Shown here: positions 9,470 through 20,036 of the stretch, piece after piece
How the letters are laid out: the number at the start of each line of letters is the position of its first letter
Position numbering within the stretch: the stretch's first letter is position 1
Assembly: GCA_003427395.1 (NCBI GenBank)
Contig: BFEA01000053.1
Span: 2,404,671 to 2,446,990 of the forward strand
Length of the DNA: 42,320 nucleotides
Direction: 5' to 3'
DNA from: Chara braunii
Taxonomy: Eukaryota > Streptophyta > Charophyceae > Charales > Characeae
Made by a program: the position numbers and the translations under genes
The notes under the pieces: generated by a model
Database searches by the model: none
What the model saw: the letters and a program-made list of their open reading frames with translations, nothing else
What the model was told of the DNA's origin: nothing

Positions 9470-10012
9470 GGGCCTCGCCACACCTATCCCGAAAACACGG
9501 ATTTGGAGAGGAGAAGCATCGCCATACCAACTCTCCAAAATCGGTGTCAGAAAAAAATTGGAGAGTGGCCAGCACGCGGGTTTCAGGAGTGCTCGCAAAC
9601 TGTTCTCCTTGCCCAGCCTGCAAAGTTGCCACTTTCGAAAGTGGTCGAGGGCACCTCCGATTCTGGCCCGAATTTCGAGAGTGTGCCGCGACGGACAACC
9701 ATCTGCGGCCAGCGTTTTGTCGTGTTTGGTTCGAGAGAACTCTCGAACCGAGGCCTCGGGCCACTACTCACCACATGCACAAAAGACAAATGGTCGTCAG
9801 AAGATTCATTCTCATTTTGCACATTTGGTGAGTAGTGGAGCAAGGCCCTTGCACCGCCACACTGCACTCTCGAAAAACCTGACACTGTGGAGAGCGCCCC
9901 CTTCGAGAGCGCAGTGCGGCGATGAGGCCTCTCGAACCGTTTTGTGCGATTTCCCGAGTTCGAGAGCGCTCTCGAACATTTTCCCTTTTTGGGGATAGGT
10001 GTGGCGAGGCCC
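9470..10012. mobile_element. 543-bp inverted-repeat DNA element (MITE-like)
   Basis: The left end GGGCCTCGCCACACCTATCC is the exact reverse complement of the right end (9993-10012), and the inverted repeat extends about 5 further bases with one mismatch. A 3-bp direct repeat TGA flanks it (9467-9469 and 10013-10015). The interior has no transposase but many TTCGAGAG/CTCTCGAA motifs (about ten), several as palindromes. A 3-bp target duplication and GGGCC ends recall PIF/Harbinger-type MITEs, although the usual target there is TAA or TTA, so the superfamily is uncertain. Confidence 0.75.
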
Positions 10013-11283
10013 TGACTGCGCTCTTCAAGAGCTGTCGAAATCCGTAATAAAATTTTGAAGGTCCAATTATTTTTGGGGGTGCCCCAGGGGGAGGTGGGGA
10101 TATTATTGGGATATTCACGGAAGTGTCACTTTCAGGGGGACGGGTCGAGTAAGCAATGTTACTTATCCGACCCCCTGTGGCCCAAGAGCTTCAATTCAGT
10201 AGCAGAGGGCACTCTGGACTGTGCCAACGGCTGTCGAAGTCCTGCAGCCTGAATGAGACGTAATAGGAGTGGATCCTTGCCAAGAGTATAGCTCGATGGC
10301 CGAAAAGTTATGGGTGCAGGTTTCAGCTCGTGCAGGCAGAGCGTTTTCTGTTTTTTTTTTTTTTCTTTTTTAATACGCTGGGTGATCAGTGTCCTCAGTC
10401 CGAAAGTATCTTGCCTGCTATTCTGTCCAGATACATGTAGTGGAGCCATGTGCATTCTAGATAGATTGACAGAAAAATATAGCTTAGGTCCATTTTTGGG
10501 CGTGCACCTCAGACAGAGCCGAAACCCAAACCCATAACTCTTTCCCCAGAGCTTAGTGATGTTGCAGAAGCATATAACCTCAGGAGAGCCACTGCTCTTG
10601 CATAGTAATCCCCTCGTGGCGGAGAATGGACGAGTATGTCATGCCAATGACAACTGGTCCGTGGTCTGTCGGACCAAATCGAAATATGGGGCCTGGTGGC
10701 CCCCCAATTTTTGAGAAAACGCGCGCGGCGGTTGTTCGCCACTGATCTGCAAAGATAAGTGGTGGAGATCCTCCGCTCGTTGTCTTCTAGAAGTGGGGCC
10801 CAAAAAGCCCCAATTTTTTTTTTTTTTGGAAGCCGTGGCCTCATGGGGGCTGGGCAGTCTTGGGGATACCTGTCGCTGCCCGGTACCCCCCCGTCCAATC
10901 TAATGCGCTGGATTCAACCGGGGGTCTGCTGGGCCGGTCGACCGGCCGGTCCGACTGGCAGTTTCCCGGGCGGGGGAGGGGTCCCCGGTCCAACCGGGGA
11001 CCAGCCCTGAATTGAAATGATTTTTGACACAGAGTACGTGTCAGGCATTGTGAAGATGTGGTGTACGTTTCAGATGTAGTGATGTTTGTGTAAATGAACC
11101 GGGTTGCGTTCTTAGGCTGGGTTCATTGGAAATGGAAGAAGTGTGTAAATGGGGATTATCATAATGATTTTGCACACGGAACACGTGTCAGATTGAGAGA
11201 TGGGGGTGTGCATTTCAGATGGTGTTATGTTTCAGCGAATGAATCCGGTTGGGTTTTAGGTTGGGTTCTGTGCAATTGTTGGA
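10013..11283. other. Unassigned repeat-like DNA with hairpins and T-tracts
   Basis: No supported gene. Notable: a hairpin at about 10138-10175 (GGGTCGAGTAAG pairing with CTTATCCGACCC); a T-rich tract at 10351-10371; and GGGGCCCAAAAAGCCCC followed by T15 at 10796-10828, which resembles a hairpin plus poly-T but has no associated RNA gene. The 129-codon minus frame at 10509-10898 has no recognisable domain. Confidence 0.4.
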
Positions 11284-11550
11284 AGTGTGGGGGAATAATG
11301 TTTTTTTTTTTTTTTTTTTTCGATTAGTTGACATGTGTGTGTGGTTGGGGAGAGGGGGGGTTGACGGTAGCCCTGTGGTAGTCCCGCGACTTTTGGGTAG
11401 TTGAAGGAGGTGGGGTATTTTTAAGTCTTATGATGGTGTTTTATGAATATGACCAGATAGGAGCTCTATGGCGAGGGGGGAACTGGTTGTTGATGATTTT
11501 CAGACATATCTCATTAGGCTGATCGGTGCAGTGGGTTTAGAGGCTGTAGA
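11284..11550. repeat. Dispersed repeat R2, copy 2
   Basis: Diverged copy of 8101-8345, starting GTGTGGGGGAATAATG followed by about 22 T. It shares GGGGTTGACGGTAGC, GGGTAGTTGAAGGAGGTGG and TTTTATGAATATG. Confidence 0.6.
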
Positions 11551-11718
11551 TCGTTTGGCAGTGGTGTGCGAGCCCGGTGGATAACAAGCAAGAAAAAGAA
11601 GAATTCCGAGTAGATGGTGGCCCCCCTCTCGCCCGGTCTTGGGCCCATACGTACACGGGTATAAGGGTCATGAGTTTTTTTTTGTGAATAAGAGCATGCT
11701 GGAGCTATGTGGTGGGAG

Positions 11719-11896
11719 TGGGAGTGGTTGTTTACAATTTTTGGAAATATGGCATTGCGGTGGTCCGTACGGTGGGTTTAGAGGGTGTTTATCGTACATG
11801 GGGGTTGTGGGAGTGGTTGTTTACAATTTTTGGAAATATGGCATTGGGGTGGTCAGTACAGCGGGTTTAGAGGGTGTTTATTGTACATGGGGGTCG
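11719..11896. repeat. 89-bp tandem duplication
   Basis: Two copies with period 89 (GGAGTGGTTGTTTACAATTT at 11721 and 11810, followed by TTGGAAATATGGCATTG and GGGTTTAGAGGGTGTTTAT). The motif order resembles the 3' part of repeat R2 (GTGGTTGTTGACGATTTTC, then ACATATCTCAT), so it may be a more diverged member of that family. Confidence 0.8.
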
Positions 11897-12703
11897 GGGT
11901 AGCGGCACGGTGGGCCGTTGTGGATGGGAGATCGACGACCTTTCGCCGCCGTTCATAGATTTTGTAGATGGCCGAGTGGGTGAGGTTGGTGCGGTGATAT
12001 TGGGCATGGTGATCATAGTGATTGAGGGGCTGGGTTATCGACGCGTGTGTGGCATGAAAGTTGTATTTTTGAGGGTGAGCTGAGATTTGTAAGGGCCGCA
12101 TGTGATGATTGCGTCGTGACTTTAAAATGAGTGCTTACATGTCAGATTTCAGGGGAAATGTCAGGGAAAATCATGTGGATGGAAAAGGAGTGTTCTTTCT
12201 TTGATTTTTTATTATTTTCAAAATTTTCAAACAGATCGTTTTTGCCGTCATCGGATATTGTGTTGTGCTGGCATGGGGATGGACTCTGTGGATCGATTTC
12301 TTATGTGCGAAGTTGTAGATCAGATTCACGCACAAATAGGGTGTGTGTGAGAGAGAGAAAGGGTGGGGGATGGGTAAGGTAGCAGAGGGGGTTTGTGTTC
12401 GTGGGAAGCATGTACTTGCTCCTGCACTGCTTGTCTGCGAAGCTTTGTTTGCGACAGTTTGGCAGTCCCTGTTGGTGATCGGCAGGGGGCGTTTTTATGT
12501 AATGTGGAGGTAGTGAGAGGGTTGTTTTTTTTGTTGTTGCAAGGTCTACTGATATCAGGACTTGTTATGATTACGCGTGTAACATTGATGTAAAGAGTAA
12601 TGTCAGGTGAAATGTCTGATGGGAGGTGAAATGTCAGGGAACCTTCGTGTTTTTATTTTTTTTTTGGCGATCGAAATATGCTCGTGGTGGGTTGGGGATT
12701 CAT

Positions 12704-12803
12704 GGTCCCGATCGCCTTGTTACAATAAGTGTTTTTTGCATTGCGGCACCCCCGGTCCCGATCACCTTGTTACAAGAAGTGTTTTTTGCATTGCGGCACC
12801 CCC
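12704..12803. repeat. 50-bp tandem duplication
   Basis: 12704-12753 is repeated at 12754-12803 with two differences (GATCGCC/GATCACC and ACAATAAG/ACAAGAAG). Each unit ends GCATTGCGGCACCCCC. Confidence 0.95.
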
Positions 12804-13289
12804 ATGTCTCTAACGTTCGTGGTCTGCGAGGAAGACAATGGTCGGGAATGGGAGTGCTTTGCGTCGATGGGGACGAAAGACACACCTTCTTTAATAATGG
12901 GGTTAGGCGCAGGGTAATTTTCCTGTATAGATAGATATGATTCGTGGATAGCCGCGTGTGGATGGGGTTGGCAGATCCCTTAGGTCATTGTGTGCTCGTG
13001 CTGGGGGGCGAGTGGAGGTGGTAGGCATGGAACTTTTCATGCCAGTATTTGTCTGTGGGGGGGCGGGGGGTGAGCTGCGATTGTGGATTGTTAGGCGGTG
13101 GGGGTTGATAACGTGTGTGACGTGCATGTCAGGTGAAACGTCAGGTGAAGATCAGATGCATCACTAGACTTCTTTTTCTCCTTTTTTTTTTTAATTTGAC
13201 ATTCACAGCTGGATTGCCTCCATGGCATGAAATACTGTTCGACGACTTAGATGGACAAGCTGTGGGAAAATTAGCGGTCAGGACGCAGT

Positions 13290-13298
<9 letters not shown>

Positions 13299-13340
<42 letters not shown>
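13299..13340. repeat. (GA)n microsatellite
   Basis: An uninterrupted run of about 21 GA units; purely simple sequence. Confidence 0.98.
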
Positions 13341-13343
<3 letters not shown>

Positions 13344-13590
13344 TTTGGGGGCGGTGGGTTTTGAGACCTGTCGTCGCTGTGTTTTAGTGTTGTGTCTTGC
13401 ATGACGGTGGTTGTCCCGTGCTCGCGACATTTTGCTTTCAATGGTCTTTTGATGTTGGTAGTCCCTGTATGTAATTGTGTGCTTGTGCCCCGCGGGGCGA
13501 TTGGAGCTCATAGGCATCGATTAATATAACGTTGGGTTATTTGCTTGTGTGGGGGCGGGTGAGTTGGGGTTGGGATTGTGTTACGATCCT

Positions 13591-14425
13591 GGCCAATTTC
13601 GAAGTCCAAAATTCACGAGAAAACACAATGTCGTTCGATTGCAAAAGAAACGAATGAACTTGAGAGTGGAGAGAGATAGAGAGGAATAAGAAGAAGAAAA
13701 TGTACACCGGCAAAGACCAATGATAATGCCCCCTCTTCCCGCCAACATAACTCCTCCTTTTGTCCTCCCCTCTTATTCAAATAATAAACAATGATAATAA
13801 TGATGAATGACAGAACCAGAATCAATGTCTGAATCCCGCTTCTATTGCTTGGCATCACTAGAAGTCCACCATAGCCATGGCATCTTCTTCCTCCTCAACC
13901 AGGTCGAGACTATGGCGGACTACTAAGGGCCTAGCCGAGCTGTGCAAAAGACAACACAAAGCAGCTATGGTCATTGCTGCTCAGGCCGCCATGCTTGATT
14001 CGGCCTTGAAACCTTCTTGGTGCGGCGCAACCCGCACTGGGGCCTTCCAAATGCAGCGCCTAACAAGGGGATGAAGATGTGTCCACCATAGCCAGGTAGG
14101 TACCTCGCCACTCTCCTCCCTAGTCCCTTTCTTCCTCCTACCGGTAGAGTTCCACCATAGCCGAGGTGGAAGTTCTCGGCCTTCCTCCTCCCAGAACTCT
14201 TATGCCCAACACTCTTCTTCCTAGCAGCGCCCTGAAGTCGAGTGTTGGCTCAAGCAGCACGACTCCCAAACTTGCATACTGCAAATGAGGTAGAGCCCAA
14301 TGCTCTACTTGAAGATATAGCGGTCTACTTGCCTCTTGGGCGGTGACTTCCTGGCCGCACGGCCTCCAACCAACTTGTACCTCCTCCTTTCGGAGGGAAA
14401 CATCATTGCAGGCCCTAGACTCATG
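13591..14425. other. Stretch left of element B with repeated CCACCATAGCC motif
   Basis: CCACCATAGCC occurs four times (about 13866, 14083, 14151, 14520). A 57-bp segment (14039-14095) recurs at 14475-14531 with three differences. The 65-codon plus frame at 13877-14074 has no recognisable domain. I could not identify a 3' LTR for element B here, although that is where one would lie. Confidence 0.45.
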
Positions 14426-14531
14426 CTACTTGGACTGGTACCCGCCTAGACCTAGCCTACCAACTACTAGCGTTGGGGCCTTCCAAATGCAGTGCCTAAC
14501 AATGTGATGAAGATGTGTCCACCATAGCCAG
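14039..14531. repeat. Pair of 57-bp direct repeats
   Basis: 14039-14095 and 14475-14531 align over 57 bp (GGGGCCTTCCAAATGCAG through TCCACCATAGCCAG). The right copy abuts the point where integrase similarity of element B stops, so the repeats may mark a rearrangement breakpoint. Confidence 0.8.
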
Positions 14532-15418
14532 ACATAACTTCCCACTTCGAATGGTGCACACTTATGCTTCTTATTAGCGTGTTTGATCATGGCCTCTCGA
14601 GTGGTCGTAATGGCACTGTAGCCAAGCCGGCTAGGTGTCAGACTGGGTGCCTGATCGGGAAACATGAAAGATAAAGAGGATTGTGTATCTTCCATATGTA
14701 ATGTAGCCGATTCGGTGTAATGCTGGTGGAAGAGTGGATGGAGTTGTTGTACAACCCCTTCATAATAGGCAATTCCACATCCCACGTGTTATGATCAGAA
14801 ATGATGAGTGCGTGGAGGAGTTGAGTAACCGTCTAGTTGATCTCCTCCAAACCATTGGCTTCGAGATAATGAACAGAGGTCATTTTGAGCTTCATATCGT
14901 AGATTTTTTCGGGGTTCCATATTGCAGAATGTAATGCTTATTGAATTCTTCGATTACAAGCTCAGTTGGGGTGGGAGCTGGTAATGGAGTCAGATTCAAG
15001 AATTCCGAAAATCAGTCAACGATCACCATCAGTTGTGAGTAACCATACTTTCTTGTCTTTCCCATATCCGTGAAATCAATGGAAACCAACTCTCTGGGAC
15101 CATCGGGAATGGGTAGGGGATGAAGTAGCCCATAGGGCTTTTGCCTAGATGGCTTGATTCGTTGACAGACTTGTGCTGTCACACCGGGCCACAAACTTGT
15201 GTGTCAATCCTTTCTTACCAGGCCAATCAAACCATTGCAATAGACTTCCACACATTTTTTTGAAACTGGTGTCCACTCCGTTCATGAGCCAGGTCCAAGA
15301 AGTGAGTGCGGAGAGGGTCATGGTTGGGTACATACAAATGGTCATGCTTCGCGTATGGACGGAACAACAAACCCTCAAACTCGTGGAAATCAGGCTGGGG
15401 CAGCCTTGAGCTGCTCAA
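14426..15418 (-). pseudogene. Integrase (element B), fragmented
   Basis: Pieces in order: THFLDLAHERSGHQ (His side of the H2C2 finger; 15418-15227), CQRIKPSRQKPYGLLHPLPI then VSIDFTDMGKTRKYG with the first catalytic Asp (15194-15012), a decayed core with WDVELPI and SIHSST across different frames (about 14900-14730), and AMIKHANKKHKCAPFEVGSY, the usual region after the core (14600-14535). The Cys pair of the finger and the second catalytic Asp are not readable. It would insert element DNA into host chromosomes; this copy cannot. Confidence 0.75.
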
Positions 15419-15573
15419 GGATGGCGCTAAGGTCCAGATCCTTGGCAGTTTGCTGAACTAGTTCCTCCTTCAGTTTTTCGGAGGTTGTAGGAGCTCACAA
15501 GGCAACTCATATACTCTGGGTGGCGAGACAATGCATCAGGAACTCAATTGTAAAAGCCCTTCTTGTGCTTCAT

Positions 15574-15993
15574 TTAAAAGTCAAAAATACCAATCTCATG
15601 CAACCAGCGAGTCGAGGTAACGGAAAAGGTAGTTTGCTCCTTGATCCACTTCGAAGTCTCGTGATGTGAGAAGTCTTTGAAGTGGCGTCCCAAAGGATAG
15701 TGCTTCCANNNNNNNNNNNNNNNNNNNNNNNNNNNNNNNNNNNNNNNNNNNNNNNNNNNNNNNNNNNNNNNNNNNNNNNNNNNNNNNNNNNNNNNNNNNN
15801 NNNNNNNNNNNNNNNNNNNNNNNNNNNNTTGCTCCTTGATCCACTTCGAAGTCTCGTGATGTGAGAAGTCTTTGAAGTGGCGTCCCAAAGGATAGTGCTT
15901 CCAGTGGTCCAGTGAGCATAAAGTTTGTATATAGGTGGAAGTAGCTACCTTTTCATTGGGCATGCGTTTGATGTAGTACTCGAGCGGACGCAA
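15574..15993 (-). pseudogene. RNase H domain (element B), interrupted by assembly gap
   Basis: The minus frame reads MRPLEYYIKRMPNEKVATST, then WKHYPLGRHFKDFSHHETSK and, after the gap, the same WKHYPLGRHF segment again, ending in RWLHEIGIFDF. In gypsy RNase H the pattern is TYxKELxAL, then WxHYLLGRxFxxxTDHxxLKW, then RWLxxxxxYDF. TDHETLKW has become SHHETSKW, so the catalytic Asp is lost. The doubled segment flanks 120 N (15709-15828) and may be an assembly artefact. Confidence 0.75.
15709..15828. other. Assembly gap (120 N) between identical 75-bp flanks
   Basis: 15634-15708 and 15829-15903 are identical over 75 bp. Either a tandem duplication exists here or the two contig ends overlap and the gap is false. 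Confidence 0.95.
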
Positions 15994-16329
15994 GCCACCA
16001 CAATCATCTTATTGCAACATTGTGTCAATCCCATATTCGCTCGCATCCGTAGTGACTACGAATGTGAGTTTGGGATCTGCAATGCGGAGCACAGGACAAC
16101 TCGCCAAGGCCTATTTCAAGGCTTGATAGACAGTCTCACATGCATTATCCCACGTGTAAGATACATTTTTGCTAGTAAGTCTCCACAATGGGTGCGCAAT
16201 GATAGAGAATCGAGGGACAAACTTTCGGTAATATGACCCAAGACCAAGAAAAGAACGCAATTACAGACATTAAAGGGTTGAAGCCACTTCCAAATGACCT
16301 CAACCTTCGTTTCCTCGGGCTTTAGGCTT

Positions 16330-17080
16330 GCAGCAGACAACCGAGACCAAGATAGATGACGTTGTCCCTCCCAAACTCGGATTTCTCTAAGTTGAGATGG
16401 AGCGGCGTTTTCTTGAGGATTTCCAACACTTCCTTAAGGTGTCTCATGTGTTCTTTCATTGATTTGCTGAAGATCAGGATATCATCCAACTAGACAACAA
16501 CAAACCAACCAATCTGTTCACGAAGCACCTTGCCATGAAATATTGAAAGGTAGTTGGCACATTCGTGAGACCGAAGGGCATAACGGTAAATTCGTACAAC
16601 CTGTCGAATGCGGTTTTGTGCTGGTGCACAGGATCGACTTCAATCTGGTGGTAGCCTTACTTGAGATCGATCTTGGAGAAGACCTTGCACCCACTTGCAA
16701 CATCAAGCAGGTCATCAATGCGTAGTAGAGGATAGGCCTTCTTTGTTGTGATTCAATGCAGTCCACAGTAATATATACACATCTGGAGTTTGCCTCCTCT
16801 CTTGGGAACAAACAAAGTAGGTGCGACAAATTCAGATTCACTAGGCTTAATCCACCCCCTATCGATCATGTCGTCAATCGGCATCAGCAGCTCGCCAGAT
16901 CCCATACGTTAATATTGAGAAGACTTTGGATGTTTGCAGGAATTTCTGGAGGAGAGGAAGTAGATACCTTTGGAGTTAAATCCGCTTGTAAAGTAGTAGT
17001 AGTAGTACGTCGCAAAAGTAGAAGGCAAACGGCTATATACAATTTTTCATCCTCCTTGCGCCGGCATCACTTTTGCAGAA
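16330..17080 (-). pseudogene. Reverse transcriptase (element B), stop in YLDD
   Basis: Across frames one reads a proline-rich leader (SSPPEIPANIQSLLN), [57 protein letters not shown], then VVV[15 protein letters not shown] and HLKEVLEIL. This is a standard gypsy RT order. The Tyr of YLDD is a TAG stop (plus-strand 16490-16492) while both Asp survive (16481-16486). A second stop replaces the Ser in LKSGYHQ. At least two frameshifts occur. Confidence 0.8.
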
Positions 17081-17084
17081 TTGC

Positions 17085-17089
17085 ATGGT
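17085..17089. repeat. Target-site duplication of chromovirus C, left copy
   Basis: ATGGT directly left of the LTR end at 17090; the same five bases follow the other LTR at 28974-28978. Five-base duplications are normal for gypsy integrases. Confidence 0.8.
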
Positions 17090-17456
17090 TGTGTCGGACC
17101 CGCCGGGATGGCGGTCCGACAGGATGGAGATGAAGGGGTAGAGGAAGGAGGAAGTGGAGATGGAGCTCGAAGGGACAACGTAGCTCCGACGCAGACTCAA
17201 CACCGCACGTACTCCAACAAGTGCAGAAATGATGAATGTCGAAAAACAGACAACAATTGGGGTATACCCCCAGCGGACTGACTGGACTAGACTGGACTGG
17301 ACGGCCTGGTACCGATAGTGGTACCGGGCAGGATGGGACTGGATTGAAGCAGTGCATGGCCTGTGGGGTTAGGCCAAGGCCTGGTCCCACAGGCCGAACT
17401 GGCAAATAGCCAAATAGGCCCTGGTTGTAGGCCAGGGTAGAAAATGAAATGTAGCA
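17090..17456 (-). repeat. 3' LTR of chromovirus C
   Basis: Matches 28343-28973 (minus its insertion) from TGTGTCGGACCCGCCGG to the region of CTGTAGGC. On the element strand it starts TGC and ends ACA. The right boundary (17456) is less certain because the last 20-30 bases align poorly with the 5' LTR. A stem-loop (GTCGGACC-CGCC-GGGAT-GGCG-GTCCGAC) occupies its U5 end. Confidence 0.8.
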
Positions 17457-18230
17457 ATATACAATCCCAAAGTCCTGGAGGCAATTGCCTCAGTGCTGAA
17501 AGGAAAAAAAGCAATATGGCACAAGATAACATCCTGTCGCTGGACCACTAAGAGTGGGATGGTCTCAGAGGGGGTGAATGCAGCCTAAGAATGGAAACTC
17601 CTAAGGGCAGTCACGCATGAAGGTGGGATAGGTCATCAAGCTCGAGGTGGGAGAGTGGAAGCGAAACGAAACCAAGGAGCCTAATAGATAGACCATCAGG
17701 GCGGGTAATGCTCGACAAAAGGATGACACCATGCAGGGTCGACCTTTAAAAAGGGGGAGCCTAGAGTTGGGTGGAGATATGCCTAACTGAAGGCATGCAA
17801 GGGCCGGCACTAGGGTGATGAGGGCAGTGGGTGAGGGAAACATGCACACAACTTACCGACTGGGGGAGGAGGGAGCTAGATCTGGGAGCAAGGAAGCCAA
17901 GATAACGCTACGGTCCCAATGCCTATGCGATACCAAGGGAGAGCCCAACTCGAAGAGACCCAGCTAAGTGAGAACCATCATGCGACAGATGCAAGGAAAC
18001 GTACAGGGTAGGGTGGTGGCGTGAAGTAGTCACGTCCAAAGTAGTTGAAGCCGATAAGATGGCTGAAGTCGAGAAGTTGACTGAAGTCGTCGAAGTGGTC
18101 GATGACGTCGATGAAGTAGGAGTCGAGGTTGATGTCGAAGCAGAGCCGCAAAACGTTGACATCCTGAAGAAGAGATGATGATGGAGTACCTGATGGTGTG
18201 AGTCAGTGGGGAAAGATGAGGATAAGAGTG
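17457..18230. other. 3' trailer of chromovirus C
   Basis: Non-coding on the element strand. It contains a GTCGA/GAAGT-rich tract at about 18040-18140 that yields Ser/Thr-rich (minus) or Glu/Val/Asp-rich (plus) open frames; these look like products of the simple sequence. No polypurine tract stands out next to 17456. Confidence 0.5.
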
Positions 18231-19831
18231 TCAGTCATCGTAACGCGAAGGGCGACGATGAGTGCGCTGTGAACGCTCGGAGGCGACCGTCTGCGGTTGA
18301 GGAATGGCCTCAGAGGGAGTGGGCCCGTCCTCAGCAATCTCCTCAGCCGGAGGAGGAGGAAGAGGGTCAGTCGACTGAGCAGGGGCAGACATCTCAGCAC
18401 GACGAGCATGATCATATGCACGCACCAACATCCTGGCGTGCTGCAAGTGCTCGAGGGGCTCCCAAGTAGCCTCCTCATCAGGATAACCGTTCCAACGCAC
18501 AAGGTACTCGATGTGTGGAGGGATATCGTCGGTCACTCGGCGAGATACGATGTCGGAAATGACGAACTCCTCGCGACCGTCCACCATGATAGGTGGAGGG
18601 CGCTCATACAGGCGTCCGGCGAAGCGCTCGGACGGTCTGCGATAAGGGCGCAACAAGGAGATGTTGTAAACATCGTGAACGCGAGCCTGTCGAAGGTAAT
18701 CATGTAGCTTCACACGGAAACTGACCGGACTAGCGGCAGTATCAAAACCGACAGCCTGAAGGATGGGGCATGGACCGAAGAAACGACGCCTGAACTTGCG
18801 AAGCGTATCCACTTCGAGCTGTAAGTGGCGTGCGTCGAGGAGCACATCGTCACCGACTTTGAATGGAAGATCCATTCGTGATCGGTTCGCTCGTGCGGCC
18901 ATGCGAGTTTGGGAGTCGGCTAGACTCTCGTGTGCACGCTTCATAATCGTCGCCATATGGGCGATCCAATCATCAAGCGCAGGACAACGAGTGTCTGGGG
19001 GCAACCGCGATGGTCGTAGGAAGTCCGCAGGTACGCGAGGGTGGTGGCCGAGGTCGCAGTAGAATGGCGACATCCCCGTGGCTGGCGAAATAGCGTGGTT
19101 GTATGCAATCTCCGCGTGGGCTAAGTGTAAGTCCCACTGCTGGTCATCCCTAACGAACTTTCGGAGGATATTACCGAGAGTTTTATTGGTGACCTCAGTC
19201 TGACCATTCGTCTGAGGGTGGTAAGACGATGAGAAGCGGAGCTGAGATCCGTGCACCTCGTGTAGGCGTCGCCAGAATGTGCTGGTAAAGCCTAGGTCAC
19301 GGTCGGAGATGATGCTTTGAGGTAGACGTGATCTCTCACGACTCGGTCGAAGACGATGTCGGCGACCTCACGAGCGCTAATGCGAGAGCGGCACAGGACA
19401 AAACGTGCACGCTTCGTGAAGTGATCGACGACGACCAAGATAGCATCATGACCTCGCTCAGTGGGTGGGCGGAGGGGACCAATGAAATCCATCGAGATGG
19501 ACTGCCAACGACCCTCGGGTATGGGTAAGGGATGAAGTAACCCATACGGGAGGTGGTTCGTACTGTTCACCTCCTGACAGGTAGGACACTCCTAGATGTA
19601 GCCTTTAACGAAGTCCTTGGACTTCGGCCAGACGTATAGGCGGCAAACACGAGCCAACGTCTTGTGGAAGCCCATATGACCGGCAGTTGCCTGGTCATGG
19701 AACTCTGCTACAGCCTGGACGCGGAGCTGTCCGGTGGAGGGAACGCAGATACGTGGTTCTAGCTGACCAGATCTGCCATGCCGGTGCACGAGATCGTTTT
19801 CACCGAGGGAGTATGAGGGAACGGTTGCCAC
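18231..19831 (-). pseudogene. Integrase with C-terminal chromodomain (chromovirus C)
   Basis: Order: H2C2 zinc finger (FHDQATAGHMGFHKT, then ECPTCQ; 19700-19570, with a stop between the His and Cys pairs), core with first Asp in SISMDFIGPL, then VVVDHFTKRARFV, a frameshift before the second Asp region, and a 341-codon frame from 19256 with the catalytic Glu in SYHPQTNGQTEV. The same frame has the GPF-like KVGDDVLLDARHL and FGPCPIL, then a chromodomain at residues about 231-286. The integrase inserts the cDNA; chromodomains steer it to marked chromatin. One stop and one frameshift make it inactive as read. Confidence 0.85.
18399..18566 (-). other. Chromodomain of chromovirus C integrase
   Basis: The protein segment contains EYLVRWNGYPDEEATWEPLE and a preceding FVISDIVSRR strand, with the conserved Trp residues of the aromatic cage (VRW and TWEP) and an aromatic Phe at the start. 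Length about 55 residues, as in known chromodomains. It places the element in the chromovirus branch of Ty3/gypsy elements. The fold is evident; histone-mark specificity cannot be read from sequence. Confidence 0.9.
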
Positions 19832-20036
19832 TCTGTAGGGTCGTGTGGATGATGCGATAATCTGGGCAATGACGGTACTGGGTGCGATATGCGTCGATCA
19901 CCGACTGATCAACAGTGGTGATGGAGATGGCAGCAAGATGGATGGGTTCCTGATTGCGATTAGGACTGCGGGACACGGCATCGGGGACGCGGTTCGTTTC
20001 ACCCTTGATGGGCTGAGTGGTGAAACTGAACTCGGA

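Larger units (their letters stand above)
12080..13590. repeat. Degenerate tandem array, unit about 460-530 bp
   Basis: Three successive blocks repeat the same order of landmarks: TGTCAGRTTTCAG/TGTCAGGTGAAA near 12140, 12601 and 13127; then a T-rich tract; then a segment with GTCATTGTGTGCTCGTG (12985) or GTAATTGTGTGCTTGTG (13470); then a G-rich run. Overall identity is low. It looks like an old satellite. The GA microsatellite at 13299-13340 sits inside the third block. Confidence 0.5.
14426..17089 (-). mobile_element. Gypsy retrotransposon B, 3' half (RT, RNase H, integrase)
   Basis: Minus-strand RT (17089 to about 16330), RNase H (about 15993-15574) and integrase (15418-14426) in gypsy order, with frameshifts and stops. 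The right edge is the LTR of chromovirus C at 17090; the 5' half of the same element (gag, protease) resumes at 28974. Removing C and one copy of the 5-bp duplication brings MTFLNT (right side) next to QFCKSD (left side) in one reading frame, which supports one interrupted element. A 120-N gap lies in RNase H. Confidence 0.8.

Noticed and set aside
10796-10828. GC hairpin plus T-tract as a transcription terminator
   Set aside because: No RNA gene or box elements upstream; hairpin-plus-T logic of bacterial terminators does not apply in this genome.
13278-13517. Ser/Leu repeat protein on the minus strand
   Set aside because: Produced entirely by translation of the GA/CT microsatellite.
13877-14074. 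65-codon plus frame starting MASSSSSTRSR
   Set aside because: Short, overlaps a duplicated non-coding segment (14039-14095), and no homologue comes to mind.
18399-18566. Host chromodomain protein
   Set aside because: It is in the same frame as, and directly after, a gypsy integrase C-terminal region.
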